A stretch of 64,000 nt of DNA, taken from Dehalococcoidia bacterium. Lineage in GTDB: Bacteria > Chloroflexota > Dehalococcoidia > Lucifugimonadales > SHYT01. Under the pieces are notes generated by a model. That model was not told the DNA's origin and did not search any database. It saw only the letters and a program-made list of their open reading frames with translations. This document shows, piece after piece, positions 17,503 to 25,354 of the stretch. The stretch is taken from positions 1-64,000 of the forward strand of contig SHYA01000003.1 of NCBI GenBank assembly GCA_009693055.1, read 5' to 3'. The position numbers and the translations under genes were made by a program. Within the stretch, counting starts at the first letter, position 1; the number at the start of each line of letters is the position of its first letter.

Positions 17503-18270
17503 CTAAGGGTTAGGTGGTCGCCACCCCATCGCCTTAAGGAGGCTCCGTTCCGCAGGCGTGAGGTCGGCGAGGACGAGCAGGTCGGGGCGGAGGCGGAGGG
17601 TGCGCAGCAGCGCCTCGCGGCGGCGCCAGCGGGCAACGGCCTCGTGGTCGCCCGAGAGCAGCACATCCGGCACACGCATGCCGCGGTACTCGGGAGGGCG
17701 GGTGTACTGCGGCTCCTGGAGCAGCCCCGTCGTGAACGAGTCGTCGCGGGCCGAGTTGACGTCGTGGAGCACGCCAGGGAGCAGGCGCGCCACCGCGTCC
17801 ACGACGACCAACGCGGGCATCTCGCCGCCCGTGAGCACGTAGTCGCCGATGCTCAGCACGTCGGTGGCGAGGCTCTGCTCCACGCGGGAGTCCACCCCTT
17901 CGTAGTGGCCGCAGAGGAGCACCAGTTCCTCCTCGCGCGCCAGCTCCTCAGCCACGGGCTGCGTGAGCGTACGGCCGCCCGGCGCGAGCAGCACAACGCG
18001 AAGCTTCTGCGCGGCCTCTTGCCCACGCCGCTGGGCGGTGTCCGCGCGGATGGCGTCCACCGCCTCAAAGAAGGTGGGCGCTTTGAGCAGCATGCCGGCG
18101 CCGCCGCCGTACATCGCGTCGTCCGCAACGTGGTGCCGGTCGTGCGTGTAGTCACGCAGGTTATGGACACGCACCTGGAGGAGGCCGGCCTCCTGCGCGC
18201 GCTTGAGGATGCTGTGACCCAGCGCGCCCTCCACCATCGCTGGGAAGAGGGTCACGACGTGGAAAAGCAT
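17503..18270 (-). CDS. trmD: tRNA (guanine(37)-N1)-methyltransferase
   Basis: 255 residues. TrmD methylates G37 next to the anticodon and prevents +1 frameshifting. Family motifs are present: FHVVTLFPAMVEGALGHSIL at the N-terminus, DDAMYGGGAGMLLKAPTFFE, LLCGHYEGVDSRVEQ and SIGDYVLTGGEMPALVV (trefoil-knot SAM site), and YTRPPEYRGMRVPDVLLSGD. Unlike in many bacteria it is not next to rpsP, rimM or rplS. A degenerate family-A repeat (GGGTTAGG) lies between its stop and the SnoaL-like gene. Confidence 0.95.
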   Translation of the reverse strand: MLFHVVTLFPAMVEGALGHSILKRAQEAGLLQVRVHNLRDYTHDRHHVADDAMYGGGAGMLLKAPTFFEAVDAIRADTAQRRGQEAAQKLRVVLLAPGGRTLTQPVAEELAREEELVLLCGHYEGVDSRVEQSLATDVLSIGDYVLTGGEMPALVVVDAVARLLPGVLHDVNSARDDSFTTGLLQEPQYTRPPEYRGMRVPDVLLSGDHEAVARWRRREALLRTLRLRPDLLVLADLTPAERSLLKAMGWRPPNP

Positions 18271-18313
18271 TGCCGCCTCAGCACGTTCAAGTCTCAGGCC
18301 ACTCGCGGTGCCG

Positions 18314-18691
18314 TCATGGCCGCTTCTTCGGCCGAGACGAGCTGACTTTCACGAGGTCGTAGGAAAGGTCAACCATCTTTTTGACCTCGTCCTCGTCAAT
18401 GCTGCCGTCAAGGAGCACGGTGTTCCAATGCGTCTTGTTCATGTGGTAGCCAGGCAGGACGGCGGGGTACTGTTCACGCAGGTGAACGGCGAGCATGGGA
18501 ACGCACTTCAGATTAATCCTGTCCGGGTTTCTCGGAGGCGTGGTCAGCGCGAACATCTTCCCACCGACCCGGAAGACGGCAGTCTGGGGACCGAACGGGA
18601 ACGCCAGCTCAGTGCCGGGCTTGGATAAGCAGTACCGTTCAACGTTGAGCACCGCGTTATTCTTCTTCGAACCGGACCGGCGGGTTGCCAT
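18314..18691 (-). CDS. MmcQ/YjbR-family DNA-binding protein
   Basis: 125 residues. The CyaY-like YjbR fold pattern is visible: LNVERYCLSKPGTELAFPFG, TAVFRVGGKMFALTTPP, INLKCVPMLAVHLREQYP and the typical HMNKTHWNTVLLDGSIDEDE. These small double-wing proteins are annotated as DNA-binding, mostly without known function. The start MATRRSGSKK is chosen because upstream sequence belongs to the alpha/beta hydrolase. Same strand as, and just downstream of, that hydrolase. Confidence 0.85.
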   Translation of the reverse strand: MATRRSGSKKNNAVLNVERYCLSKPGTELAFPFGPQTAVFRVGGKMFALTTPPRNPDRINLKCVPMLAVHLREQYPAVLPGYHMNKTHWNTVLLDGSIDEDEVKKMVDLSYDLVKVSSSRPKKRP

Positions 18692-18711
18692 ACTAATGCC
18701 CCAGACGCCAG

Positions 18712-19587
18712 CTACGCCCTGGACGGCTGCTTGGCGTGCTCTTGGAGAAACGCCCCAATCGCCTTGATGGTCGCGGCGCGCTTCTGCTCGGAGCGGCAGT
18801 CCACGTCCAGGCACCGGGCGTGCGGCGCCGTCTGGCAGATGGCGTGCGCAATACCCGTGGGGTGGAACGGGTCGTTGCCGGGCAGGATGAGCAGCGGGGC
18901 AGGGCACCGGGGGAGCCACGCCTTGTCCACGGTGAAGTACGGCGGGTTGTCCGGCCACATCCCTTTTGCAAACGCCTCAACCAGCCTGATGTACTCGTCC
19001 GGCTTCATCGCGCTGATGCGGACGCGGAAGGTATCATCTTCCTTGATGCGCTGGGCGAAGGGGCCGGCGGCGTTGTTGAACACGAACACCGGGTTCTTGA
19101 GGGCGGCCTCCACGACCGCCTTCATGCCGTCCCGCCGCGCGGTCTCCAGCGCCGGCTTGAACATCTCCATGAACGTGGCGATGGAGTTGGTGCCGTCCAG
19201 GCCCACAGGGTCTTGCCCGACGCCCGCGCTGATGCGACTCGGCGCGTCGTGGATGAGCTTGAGGACGTGCGCGACGCCGATGCAGCCGCCCCAGGCGTGC
19301 GCCCGCCGCACGCCCGCGTGGTCCAGCACCGCCACCTGGTCCGCCGCGGTCAGGTCGTACGAGAAGGTTGGCGGGGCGTTCCAGCTCTTTCCCGCGTGGC
19401 GCTGGTCCATCGCGATCACCATGAACTCGCCCGCGAACTGCTTGATCGGGTTGATCGGGCCCATCTCCCAGAAGGCGATCTCGCTGTTCACCGCGCCCGG
19501 CGCGATGAGCAGCAACGGGTATCCTTTCCCAAAAACCTCGTAGTGGATGATGGCCCCGTCGGGACGCTTGACCTCTGGCATTGGCAC
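18712..19587 (-). CDS. Alpha/beta hydrolase with cysteine in the nucleophile elbow
   Basis: 291 residues. The fold is clear: IHYEVFGKGYPLLLIAPGAV, VIAMDQRHAGKS, a nucleophile elbow reading AWGGCIGVAHVL and PLLILPGNDPFHP (acid Asp). The elbow has Cys where most relatives have Ser, as in dienelactone hydrolases. A clear catalytic His near the C-terminus is not obvious (LDVDCRSEQKRAATIKAI stands where one would look). Function unknown; it may not be an ordinary esterase. Starts at ATG 19587 or 19581. Confidence 0.8.
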   Translation of the reverse strand: MPMPEVKRPDGAIIHYEVFGKGYPLLLIAPGAVNSEIAFWEMGPINPIKQFAGEFMVIAMDQRHAGKSWNAPPTFSYDLTAADQVAVLDHAGVRRAHAWGGCIGVAHVLKLIHDAPSRISAGVGQDPVGLDGTNSIATFMEMFKPALETARRDGMKAVVEAALKNPVFVFNNAAGPFAQRIKEDDTFRVRISAMKPDEYIRLVEAFAKGMWPDNPPYFTVDKAWLPRCPAPLLILPGNDPFHPTGIAHAICQTAPHARCLDVDCRSEQKRAATIKAIGAFLQEHAKQPSRA

Positions 19588-19644
19588 CCTCCTCTCGCTC
19601 CTCTTGTGACGACTCCGTGGCGATACTTGTGCTTATGCGGGCGC

Positions 19645-20127
19645 CTACGCGGGATGGACGTTGGTGGGGCCGCGCAGCGTCTCCAGTCCGTGCGGGATGA
19701 GCGGCAGCACCACCTCAAGGCACTCGCGGACGGCCTTCGGGCTGCCCGGCAGATTGATAATCAGGCAGCGGCCTCGGATGCCCGCGGCGGCACGGCTGAG
19801 CCACGCCATCGGGGTCTTCTGCGCGGTGACGAAGCGCATCGCCTCCGGCAGGCCCGGCACCTCGCGCTCGATCACCGCTCGCGTCGCCTCCGGCGTGACG
19901 TCGCGTTGGCCCAACCCGGTGCCGCCCGTGGTGAGGATGAGATCCACGTCGGCAGACCAGCGGCGCAACCGGTCCGCGATCATCTCCTGCTCGTCCGGCA
20001 CGATCTCGGCACGCAGCACCTGGAAACCCTTGGCCTCCACCATCTCGCGGATCACCTGGCCGCTGACGTCCTGGCGCTGGCCGCGATAGCCGGCGTCGCT
20101 GCTGGTAAGGATGCCCACCGTCACCAT
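19645..20127 (-). CDS. mogA: MogA/MoaB-type molybdopterin adenylyltransferase
   Basis: 160 residues. VTVGILTSSDAGYRGQRQDV opens the MoCF_biosynth fold, followed by the nucleotide-binding LILTTGGTGLGQRDVTPEAT and CLIINLPGSPKAVRECL. MogA adenylates molybdopterin before metal insertion; MoaB-type proteins are very similar, so the choice is tentative. ATG 20127 is preferred over 20142 because AGGGGA stands before it. It implies that molybdenum-cofactor enzymes exist elsewhere in the genome. Divergent from rsmH. Confidence 0.85.
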   Translation of the reverse strand: MVTVGILTSSDAGYRGQRQDVSGQVIREMVEAKGFQVLRAEIVPDEQEMIADRLRRWSADVDLILTTGGTGLGQRDVTPEATRAVIEREVPGLPEAMRFVTAQKTPMAWLSRAAAGIRGRCLIINLPGSPKAVRECLEVVLPLIPHGLETLRGPTNVHPA

Positions 20128-20229
20128 GCGCGTCCCCTGCAACGGTACACGTACAATAGGGGGGAGTCGGAGTCCGAACGTTGGGCGTATGATAGCACAG
20201 GGCAGCGAGAACGAGGTTTAGCAAAGTTC

Positions 20230-21288
20230 ATGGAAAAGTCTCAAAATATCCCCAAAATGCCCTTGAAAAGTCGTAGGAAATCCGCCTACTATGCCAGCAC
20301 GAGGAGCAAGCGTCCCGCTACGGCGCCTGCGAAGAGCGCCGCCGACGGGGAGGCCGAGACCAGGTTCGGCCGGCACGTCCCCGTGATGCTCGCCGAGGTG
20401 GTCCAGGCCCTCCTAGTGCACGCTGGCGATGCCTACATCGACTGCACGGTGGGAGAGGGCGGCCATTTGGAGGCGATCTGGCAGCACAGCCAGCCGGGTG
20501 GCAGGGTTCTTGGAATAGATGCTGACGAAGCCGCCATAGCGAGGGCGCGAGTGCGGTTTGCACCTTACCAACAGGAGATAGTCGTAGAGCACGGCAACTT
20601 CCGCGATGTAGAGGCGATCGCCCATGAGCACGGGTTCGCCGCGGTCCAGGGCATTGTGCTTGACCTGGGGCTCAACACGCGCCAGCTTGGGAGCGGGCGT
20701 GGGTTCAGTTTCCATGAGGACGCACCGTTGGACATGCGGTTCGACCGCGCGCAGCCGCTGACCGCCGACCAGGTGGTCAATCACTATCCCGAGGACCGGC
20801 TGGCGCAGGTGCTCCGAGAGTACGGAGAGGAACCCCGGGCCCGGAGAATCGCGCGGGCGGTTGTGCGGCAGCGGCCCGTGAGGACGGCCCTTGAGCTGGG
20901 ACAAATCGTCGGTGCGGCGGTAGGATCCGCAGGCGGCCGCATCCACCCGGCGACCAGGACGTTCCAAGCGGTCCGCATAGAAGTGAACCAGGAGCTAGCG
21001 AGTCTGGAAACCGGCCTGAAGCAGGCCATCCGGCTGCTGGCGCCGGGCGGAAGAGTTGCCGTGGTCTCCTTCCACTCCCTGGAGGACCGGGTCGTGAAGC
21101 AGGTGTTCCAACGCGCGAGGCGGGGTTGTGGTTCACCCGCCGATTGCGCGGACGAACAGTGCCTTCACAAGCCAGTGGCGCGCCGGGTAGAGCCGAAGCT
21201 CTGGCGTCCGTCTCCGGAGGAGACCGATACGAACCCAAGGAGTCGAAGCGCCCGCATGCGGGTGCTAGAGCGGTTGCCGGAAGGATGA
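20230..21288 (+). CDS. rsmH: 16S rRNA (cytosine(1402)-N4)-methyltransferase
   Basis: 352 residues. RsmH (MraW) methylates C1402 in the ribosomal P site. Motifs: HVPVMLAEVVQALLVHAGDA, CTVGEGGHLEAIW (SAM loop), VLGIDADEAAIARA, GIVLDLGLNTRQLGSGRGFSF, RTFQAVRIEVNQELASLE and VVSFHSLEDRVVKQVF. The first 45 residues are a basic extension; the conserved region begins at FGRHVPV. In most bacteria this gene opens the dcw cluster with mraZ, ftsL and mur genes; here ftsA follows directly. Confidence 0.95.
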   Translation: MEKSQNIPKMPLKSRRKSAYYASTRSKRPATAPAKSAADGEAETRFGRHVPVMLAEVVQALLVHAGDAYIDCTVGEGGHLEAIWQHSQPGGRVLGIDADEAAIARARVRFAPYQQEIVVEHGNFRDVEAIAHEHGFAAVQGIVLDLGLNTRQLGSGRGFSFHEDAPLDMRFDRAQPLTADQVVNHYPEDRLAQVLREYGEEPRARRIARAVVRQRPVRTALELGQIVGAAVGSAGGRIHPATRTFQAVRIEVNQELASLETGLKQAIRLLAPGGRVAVVSFHSLEDRVVKQVFQRARRGCGSPADCADEQCLHKPVARRVEPKLWRPSPEETDTNPRSRSARMRVLERLPEG

Positions 21289-21440
21289 GGCGGTTTTCCG
21301 GCTCGATACACGGGACAGAAGGCGGTGGTCTCGTCAACGCCTGACGATCCTCCCCCCACCACCGCCTTCCCCCTAACACCTCCGCACCCTTGCGGCGCCA
21401 CGGGAGCAAGAAAATTCGTAGAACTTCTCAGTAAAACCGC

Positions 21441-21470
21441 TTGACAAACATCTAAACAATGTCTTAGATT
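21441..21470 (+). promoter_or_regulatory. Sigma-70-type promoter for ftsA-ftsZ
   Basis: TTGACA at 21441-21446, 18-bp spacer, TAGATT at 21465-21470, in an AT-rich island about 140 bp before the ftsA ATG. The 323-bp gap after rsmH holds no gene, so ftsA-ftsZ probably have their own transcript. Confidence 0.7.
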
Positions 21471-21611
21471 TGAACAATCAGATAAGAGAGCGCTCGTTAA
21501 CCAGCGAACGGACGCGCACGACGGCCAAGCGTGCATCCGGAAAAAGAACATCCCCGGCGGGTGAACGCCGGGACAGATTGCCATCCTGGCAACAGCTACA
21601 GGAGGCTCAAT

Positions 21612-22913
21612 ATGAGGGACAACCTATACGTCGCCCTGGATGTCGGCACCAGCAAAGTGGCCACCTTGGTGGGTCAGGTCCACCTGGACGGCCGCGTGGA
21701 GGTAGTGGGCGCTGGCGTTGTCGAGTCCGCGGGGCTCGCGAAGGGTGCCGTCATTAGCATCCCGGAGGCACAAGAGGCGATCCGCGCTTCCCTTGAAGAA
21801 GCCGCCGTTTCCTCTGGCAGGCCTATCCACGACGTGTACGCCACCGTCACCGGCACCCATCTCCAGTTCTCCACCCGTCAGGGCTCCATCCACTCGCCGC
21901 ACTACAGCGTGCCCATCTCCTACCCAGAGGTGGACCGCGCGATCGAGACGGCGTACCCCACAGACATTTCCCCGGAGCTCCAAGTGCTCCACCTGGTCCC
22001 GCGCTCCTACACCGTTGACGGCCTGAAGGGCGTGCGGAACCCGATCGGGATGCATGCGTTGCGGCTGGACGTGGAATGCCTGTGCATCTCAGCGGCCAGC
22101 GCGCCAATCCGGAACCTGCTGAAGGCGATTGAGCACAGCCGCGTCAAGGTTGCCGGCCTCATCATGAGCGGCCTCGCATCGGGCGAGACGGTGCTGACAC
22201 GGGACGAACGCGAAATGGGCGTGCTCCTCGTCGAGATCGGCGGCGGAGTCACGACGGTAGCCGTCTTTCAGCAAGACTCCCTTGCCGGGGCCAGCGTACT
22301 CCCTGTCGGCGGCGTGAACTGCACCAGTGACCTGGCCATGGCGCTCAACACCCCACTTGAGGTGGCCGAGCGGATCAAGCTTCAGCACGGGAACCTCATG
22401 CCGGACAACGCCGCGAGCGAGCGCGTGGAGATCCCCTCCTTCGGCGAAGGGGCCGCGCTCAAGGTTGACCAGCGGGAGGTTGCCAGGTACCTGCGCGACC
22501 GGATGGAAGAGGTCCTGCGGATGGCTGCGCTCCAAGCCAGGTCCATGGGGTACGCCACGCTGCCCCCCGCGGGGATTGTCCTCACTGGAGGCAGTGCCAA
22601 CCTGCCAGGGCTTTCTATGCTGGCCCGCCGGACCCTGAGCGTCCCGGCGCGCATCGGGAGCCCGCGGGGGATCGCCGGGCTGCAGGAGCAGTACACCAAC
22701 CCATCCTACGCCGCCGTTCTGGGAACACTGCAGTGGGCGGCAAGGAACAGGACCGCTCACCTGCACAAGGTCGGGCATGCGTTGTGGCACCACGGAGGCA
22801 ACGGGACCAACGGGACGCCGAATGGCAACGGGCATGGGGTTCCTTCCGGGCGAGAATTGCCAGCCAAAGCGATGGCCTGGCTCAGAGAGCGGGCGAAGCG
22901 AGTAGCGCTCTAG
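21612..22913 (+). CDS. ftsA: Cell division protein FtsA
   Basis: 433 residues of the actin-like ATPase that tethers FtsZ to the membrane. Visible: phosphate 1 loop YVALDVGTSKVATLVGQV, the SHS2/1C domain (AVISIPEAQEAIRASLEEA, IHDVYATVTGTH), phosphate 2 LLVEIGGGVTTVAVFQ, adenosine motif GIVLTGGSANLPGL, and a C-terminal amphipathic membrane-targeting helix (AKAMAWLRERAKRVAL) after an Asn/Gly-rich linker. ATG 21612 follows AGGAGG. ftsZ starts 30 bp after its stop. Confidence 0.95.
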   Translation: MRDNLYVALDVGTSKVATLVGQVHLDGRVEVVGAGVVESAGLAKGAVISIPEAQEAIRASLEEAAVSSGRPIHDVYATVTGTHLQFSTRQGSIHSPHYSVPISYPEVDRAIETAYPTDISPELQVLHLVPRSYTVDGLKGVRNPIGMHALRLDVECLCISAASAPIRNLLKAIEHSRVKVAGLIMSGLASGETVLTRDEREMGVLLVEIGGGVTTVAVFQQDSLAGASVLPVGGVNCTSDLAMALNTPLEVAERIKLQHGNLMPDNAASERVEIPSFGEGAALKVDQREVARYLRDRMEEVLRMAALQARSMGYATLPPAGIVLTGGSANLPGLSMLARRTLSVPARIGSPRGIAGLQEQYTNPSYAAVLGTLQWAARNRTAHLHKVGHALWHHGGNGTNGTPNGNGHGVPSGRELPAKAMAWLRERAKRVAL

Positions 22914-22942
22914 CCTGCGCAATACGAGAGGAGAGGACTTGT

Positions 22943-24070
22943 ATGGCTGACTACTTGTTCAACAGCTCCAACGGCGCGGAAGGTGACGTCCCTTGCATCA
23001 AGGTGATCGGGGCAGGCGGTGGCGGCGCTAACGCCGTGAACCGAATGTACAAGGAGCCCATTCCGGGCGTTGAGTACATCGTGGTGAACACCGACGCGCA
23101 GGCGCTGGGTCGGTACGAAACGCCCACCCGGATCCAGATCGGCGAGCGGCTGACGCGCGGGCGCGGCGTCGGCGGGGACCCTGAGATGGGCCGCCAGTCC
23201 GCTGAAGAGAGCAAGGACGAAATCGCCGACCAGCTGCGAGGCGCCGAGATGATCTTTATCGCCGCCGGCATGGGCGGCGGCACGGGAACAGGCTCCGCGC
23301 CCGTGATCGCTGAAATCGCCAAGTCGCTCGGTGCGCTGACCGTCGCGGTCACCACCAAGCCCTTCTCATGGGAAGGACGGCGCCGCATGAAGGTGGCCGA
23401 GGACGGGATCCACAAGCTGAAGGAAAAGGTGGACGCGATCATCGTGATCCCCAATGACCGCTTGGCGTTTCTGTCCGATACGAAGCTCACCATGGCGAAC
23501 GCGTTCCGCATGGCGGACGATGTGCTCCGCCAGGGTGTTCAGGCGATTGCCGAGCTCGTGACCATCCCCGGTGAGATCAACCTGGACTTCGCGGATGTCC
23601 GCTCGGTCATGGCGGGCGCCGGGGCCTCCTGGATGGGGATCGGCCAGGGGCGCGGCCAGACGCGTGCGGTGGACGCCGCCCGCGCAGCCCTGGCGTGCCC
23701 GCTCCTGGAGCTCTCCGTGACCGGCGCCAAGGGCGTTCTCTTCTCCGTCAACGGCGGGAACAACCTGACCCTCGCCGAGGTGCAAGCCGCCGCCGAGTGC
23801 GTCAGCCAGGTCGTGGACCCAGACGCGAACATCTTCTTCGGCATGGTGCACGACCCGAAGATGGAGGACGAAATCCGCGTCACCATGATCGCCACCGGCT
23901 TCCCATCTCAGGATATCTGGTCTCCCGGCCGGGACCTGGAGCTGAGCGACCTGCTCAATACCGGCTCTACTCCGGCCTCCGAGTCCAACAGCCTGGACCT
24001 GCCACCCTTCCTACGCCGCACGTACGCTGGGGCCAGAAGGGGCCGGACCAACGGGTTCAGCAACGGCTAG
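22943..24070 (+). CDS. ftsZ: Cell division protein FtsZ
   Basis: 375 residues. The tubulin-like GTPase that forms the division ring. Nucleotide motifs: VIGAGGGGANAVNRM, the signature GMGGGTGTGSAPVIAEIAK, and the synergy loop with DFADVRSVMAGAG. The GTPase and C-terminal subdomains are complete; the tail is short and reads DLPPFLRRTYAGARRGRT, a candidate conserved C-terminal peptide that would contact FtsA. GAGGAG lies upstream of ATG 22943. Followed by two hairpins that end the transcript. Confidence 0.96.
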   Translation: MADYLFNSSNGAEGDVPCIKVIGAGGGGANAVNRMYKEPIPGVEYIVVNTDAQALGRYETPTRIQIGERLTRGRGVGGDPEMGRQSAEESKDEIADQLRGAEMIFIAAGMGGGTGTGSAPVIAEIAKSLGALTVAVTTKPFSWEGRRRMKVAEDGIHKLKEKVDAIIVIPNDRLAFLSDTKLTMANAFRMADDVLRQGVQAIAELVTIPGEINLDFADVRSVMAGAGASWMGIGQGRGQTRAVDAARAALACPLLELSVTGAKGVLFSVNGGNNLTLAEVQAAAECVSQVVDPDANIFFGMVHDPKMEDEIRVTMIATGFPSQDIWSPGRDLELSDLLNTGSTPASESNSLDLPPFLRRTYAGARRGRTNGFSNG

Positions 24071-24085
24071 GCTTACGATCTTTGT

Positions 24086-24124
24086 GTCTAGGGGCTGCCC
24101 ACTCCCCCCGGACAGCCCCTAGAC
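24086..24124 (+). terminator. Long inverted repeat after ftsZ
   Basis: GTCTAGGGGCTG(C)CC ... GG(A)CAGCCCCTAGAC, about 14 of 15 bp paired around ACTCCCCCC. No T-run follows, so it may be a transcript-stabilising hairpin or the first half of a double terminator. Confidence 0.6.
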
Positions 24125-24140
24125 AACACCCCTCCTCTCA

Positions 24141-24175
24141 GAGCCGCCCTGTGCCGCCAGGGCGGCTCTTCTTTT
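24141..24175 (+). terminator. Intrinsic terminator of the ftsA-ftsZ transcript
   Basis: Stem GAGCCGCCCT / AGGGCGGCTC with an 8-nt loop, followed by TTCTTTT. Confidence 0.85.
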
Positions 24176-24350
24176 GGAACACCCCTCTTTAGACATTGGC
24201 CTGAGCAAGAAGTGCCCTGTTCCTTCTCGTTGGGTGACGAGGCCCGACGTCCTCTCTTCAGAGAACACCGAAAACCATCTTCGATGCAGTGACATTCCGG
24301 GCGTTCCCTCCACTCAACGCGAAATGGCCCGAAATTATGTCCCAAAACCC

Positions 24351-24379
24351 TTGACACACCTACTTCTTGGGGTTATGGT
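24351..24379 (+). promoter_or_regulatory. Promoter for nrdR-nrdJ, with possible NrdR box
   Basis: TTGACA at 24351-24356, 17-bp spacer, TATGGT at 24374-24379. Eleven bases further is ACAACATCTTGTG (24390-24402), an imperfect inverted repeat resembling an NrdR box, placed where it could block the polymerase. The box assignment is speculative. Confidence 0.55.
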
Positions 24380-24416
24380 ATTGCTCCATACAACATCTTG
24401 TGGTCAGGACAGCGCC

Positions 24417-25004
24417 GTGCAGTGCCCTGAGTGCAACCACCCGGACGCAAAGGTAACCGACTCCCGCGAGTCGGCGGAAGGCATCCGCCGTCGGCGGGAA
24501 TGCCAGTCGTGCGGGCATCGTTTCACCACCCTGGAGCGGTATCAGCCCGCCTCGCTCCAGGTGATCAAACGCGACGGCCGGCTTGAGGGGTTCGACCAGA
24601 ACAATGTGCGCGCCGGCGTGCTGCGCGCGTGCGCCCGACGCCCCGTGACGATGGAGGCGATTGACCGCCTGGTTGAGAGCGTTGAGCAGGCCGTGCGCCG
24701 ACTCAACCGCACCGAGGTGCCAAGCAGCCTCATCGGCGCGCTGGTGATGGAGCCGCTGCGCGCCCTGGACCCGGTCGCATACCTGCGGTTCGCCTCGGTG
24801 TACCGGAACTTCCAGGACGTAGAGAGCTTCCTCAAGGAGGCCCAGGGGCTGCTTGACCAGGCCCCGGCGGAAGGCAGCCGTCCGGCCGCGCGAGGGATCG
24901 TCTCCGCCGTTCTGCCGGAAGCCCAGTTGCCTCTGCCGCTGAACGGCAACGGCCGCAAGCACAGCAGAAGGTGGCGGGCCAGAAGGTCCACAACCCCCTC
25001 GTAA
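24417..25004 (+). CDS. nrdR: Transcriptional repressor NrdR
   Basis: 195 residues. NrdR senses ATP/dATP and represses ribonucleotide reductase genes. N-terminal zinc ribbon CPECNHPDAKVTDSRES ... CQSCGHRFTTLERY, then the ATP-cone (VIKRDGRLEGFDQNNVRAGV, RNFQDVESFLKEA). The protein is about 40 residues longer than usual, with a basic C-terminal tail (NGNGRKHSRRWRARRS) after a Pro-rich linker. GTG 24417 is chosen because Cys3 must start the ribbon and AGGA lies seven bases before. The reductase itself follows, so the repressor likely controls its own operon. Confidence 0.93.
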   Translation: MQCPECNHPDAKVTDSRESAEGIRRRRECQSCGHRFTTLERYQPASLQVIKRDGRLEGFDQNNVRAGVLRACARRPVTMEAIDRLVESVEQAVRRLNRTEVPSSLIGALVMEPLRALDPVAYLRFASVYRNFQDVESFLKEAQGLLDQAPAEGSRPAARGIVSAVLPEAQLPLPLNGNGRKHSRRWRARRSTTPS

Positions 25005-25069
25005 GCCCGCGGAGAGGGTGGGCCGCAGACACATGGCGCAAGCGGTACGTCCGAATCTGGGAGAGAAGC

Positions 25070-25273
25070 ATGGTCTACGTAGGCACGAAGTTCAAAGGGG
25101 AGTGCTGGATCGGCGACCCATCGGACGGGACCCACTGGGGCGGACGGCGGCTCCACATCTGCCGGTTGTGCCACCAGTCGGTCTGCGAGGCGCATTGGAT
25201 AGGCGAGAAACACGAACACTCCGGCAGCTACTGCGTCCACTGCCTGGAGGCGAAGAAGCGGGAGCTCGGGTAG
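25070..25273 (+). CDS. Small Cys/His-rich protein, unknown function
   Basis: 67 residues with a cluster of likely zinc ligands: HICRLCHQSVCEAHWIGEKH and YCVHCLEAKKRELG. The spacing (CxxC ... CxxH, then CxxC) suggests a zinc ribbon or small B-box-like fold. It lies between nrdR and nrdJ on the same strand with short gaps, so it may be co-expressed with the reductase. No close family recognised. Confidence 0.6.
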   Translation: MVYVGTKFKGECWIGDPSDGTHWGGRRLHICRLCHQSVCEAHWIGEKHEHSGSYCVHCLEAKKRELG

Positions 25274-25354
25274 CCAATGCCCTGACGAAGTGAGTGATGC
25301 CCCGGCCAGCAGCGCCGGTAGGCACAGAGAAGCGGGCCACAAGGAGAAGGGGCC

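Noticed and set aside
18736-20229. Long open frame on the plus strand upstream of rsmH
   Set aside because: It is the antisense shadow of the hydrolase and mogA genes; only 20230-21288 codes for RsmH.
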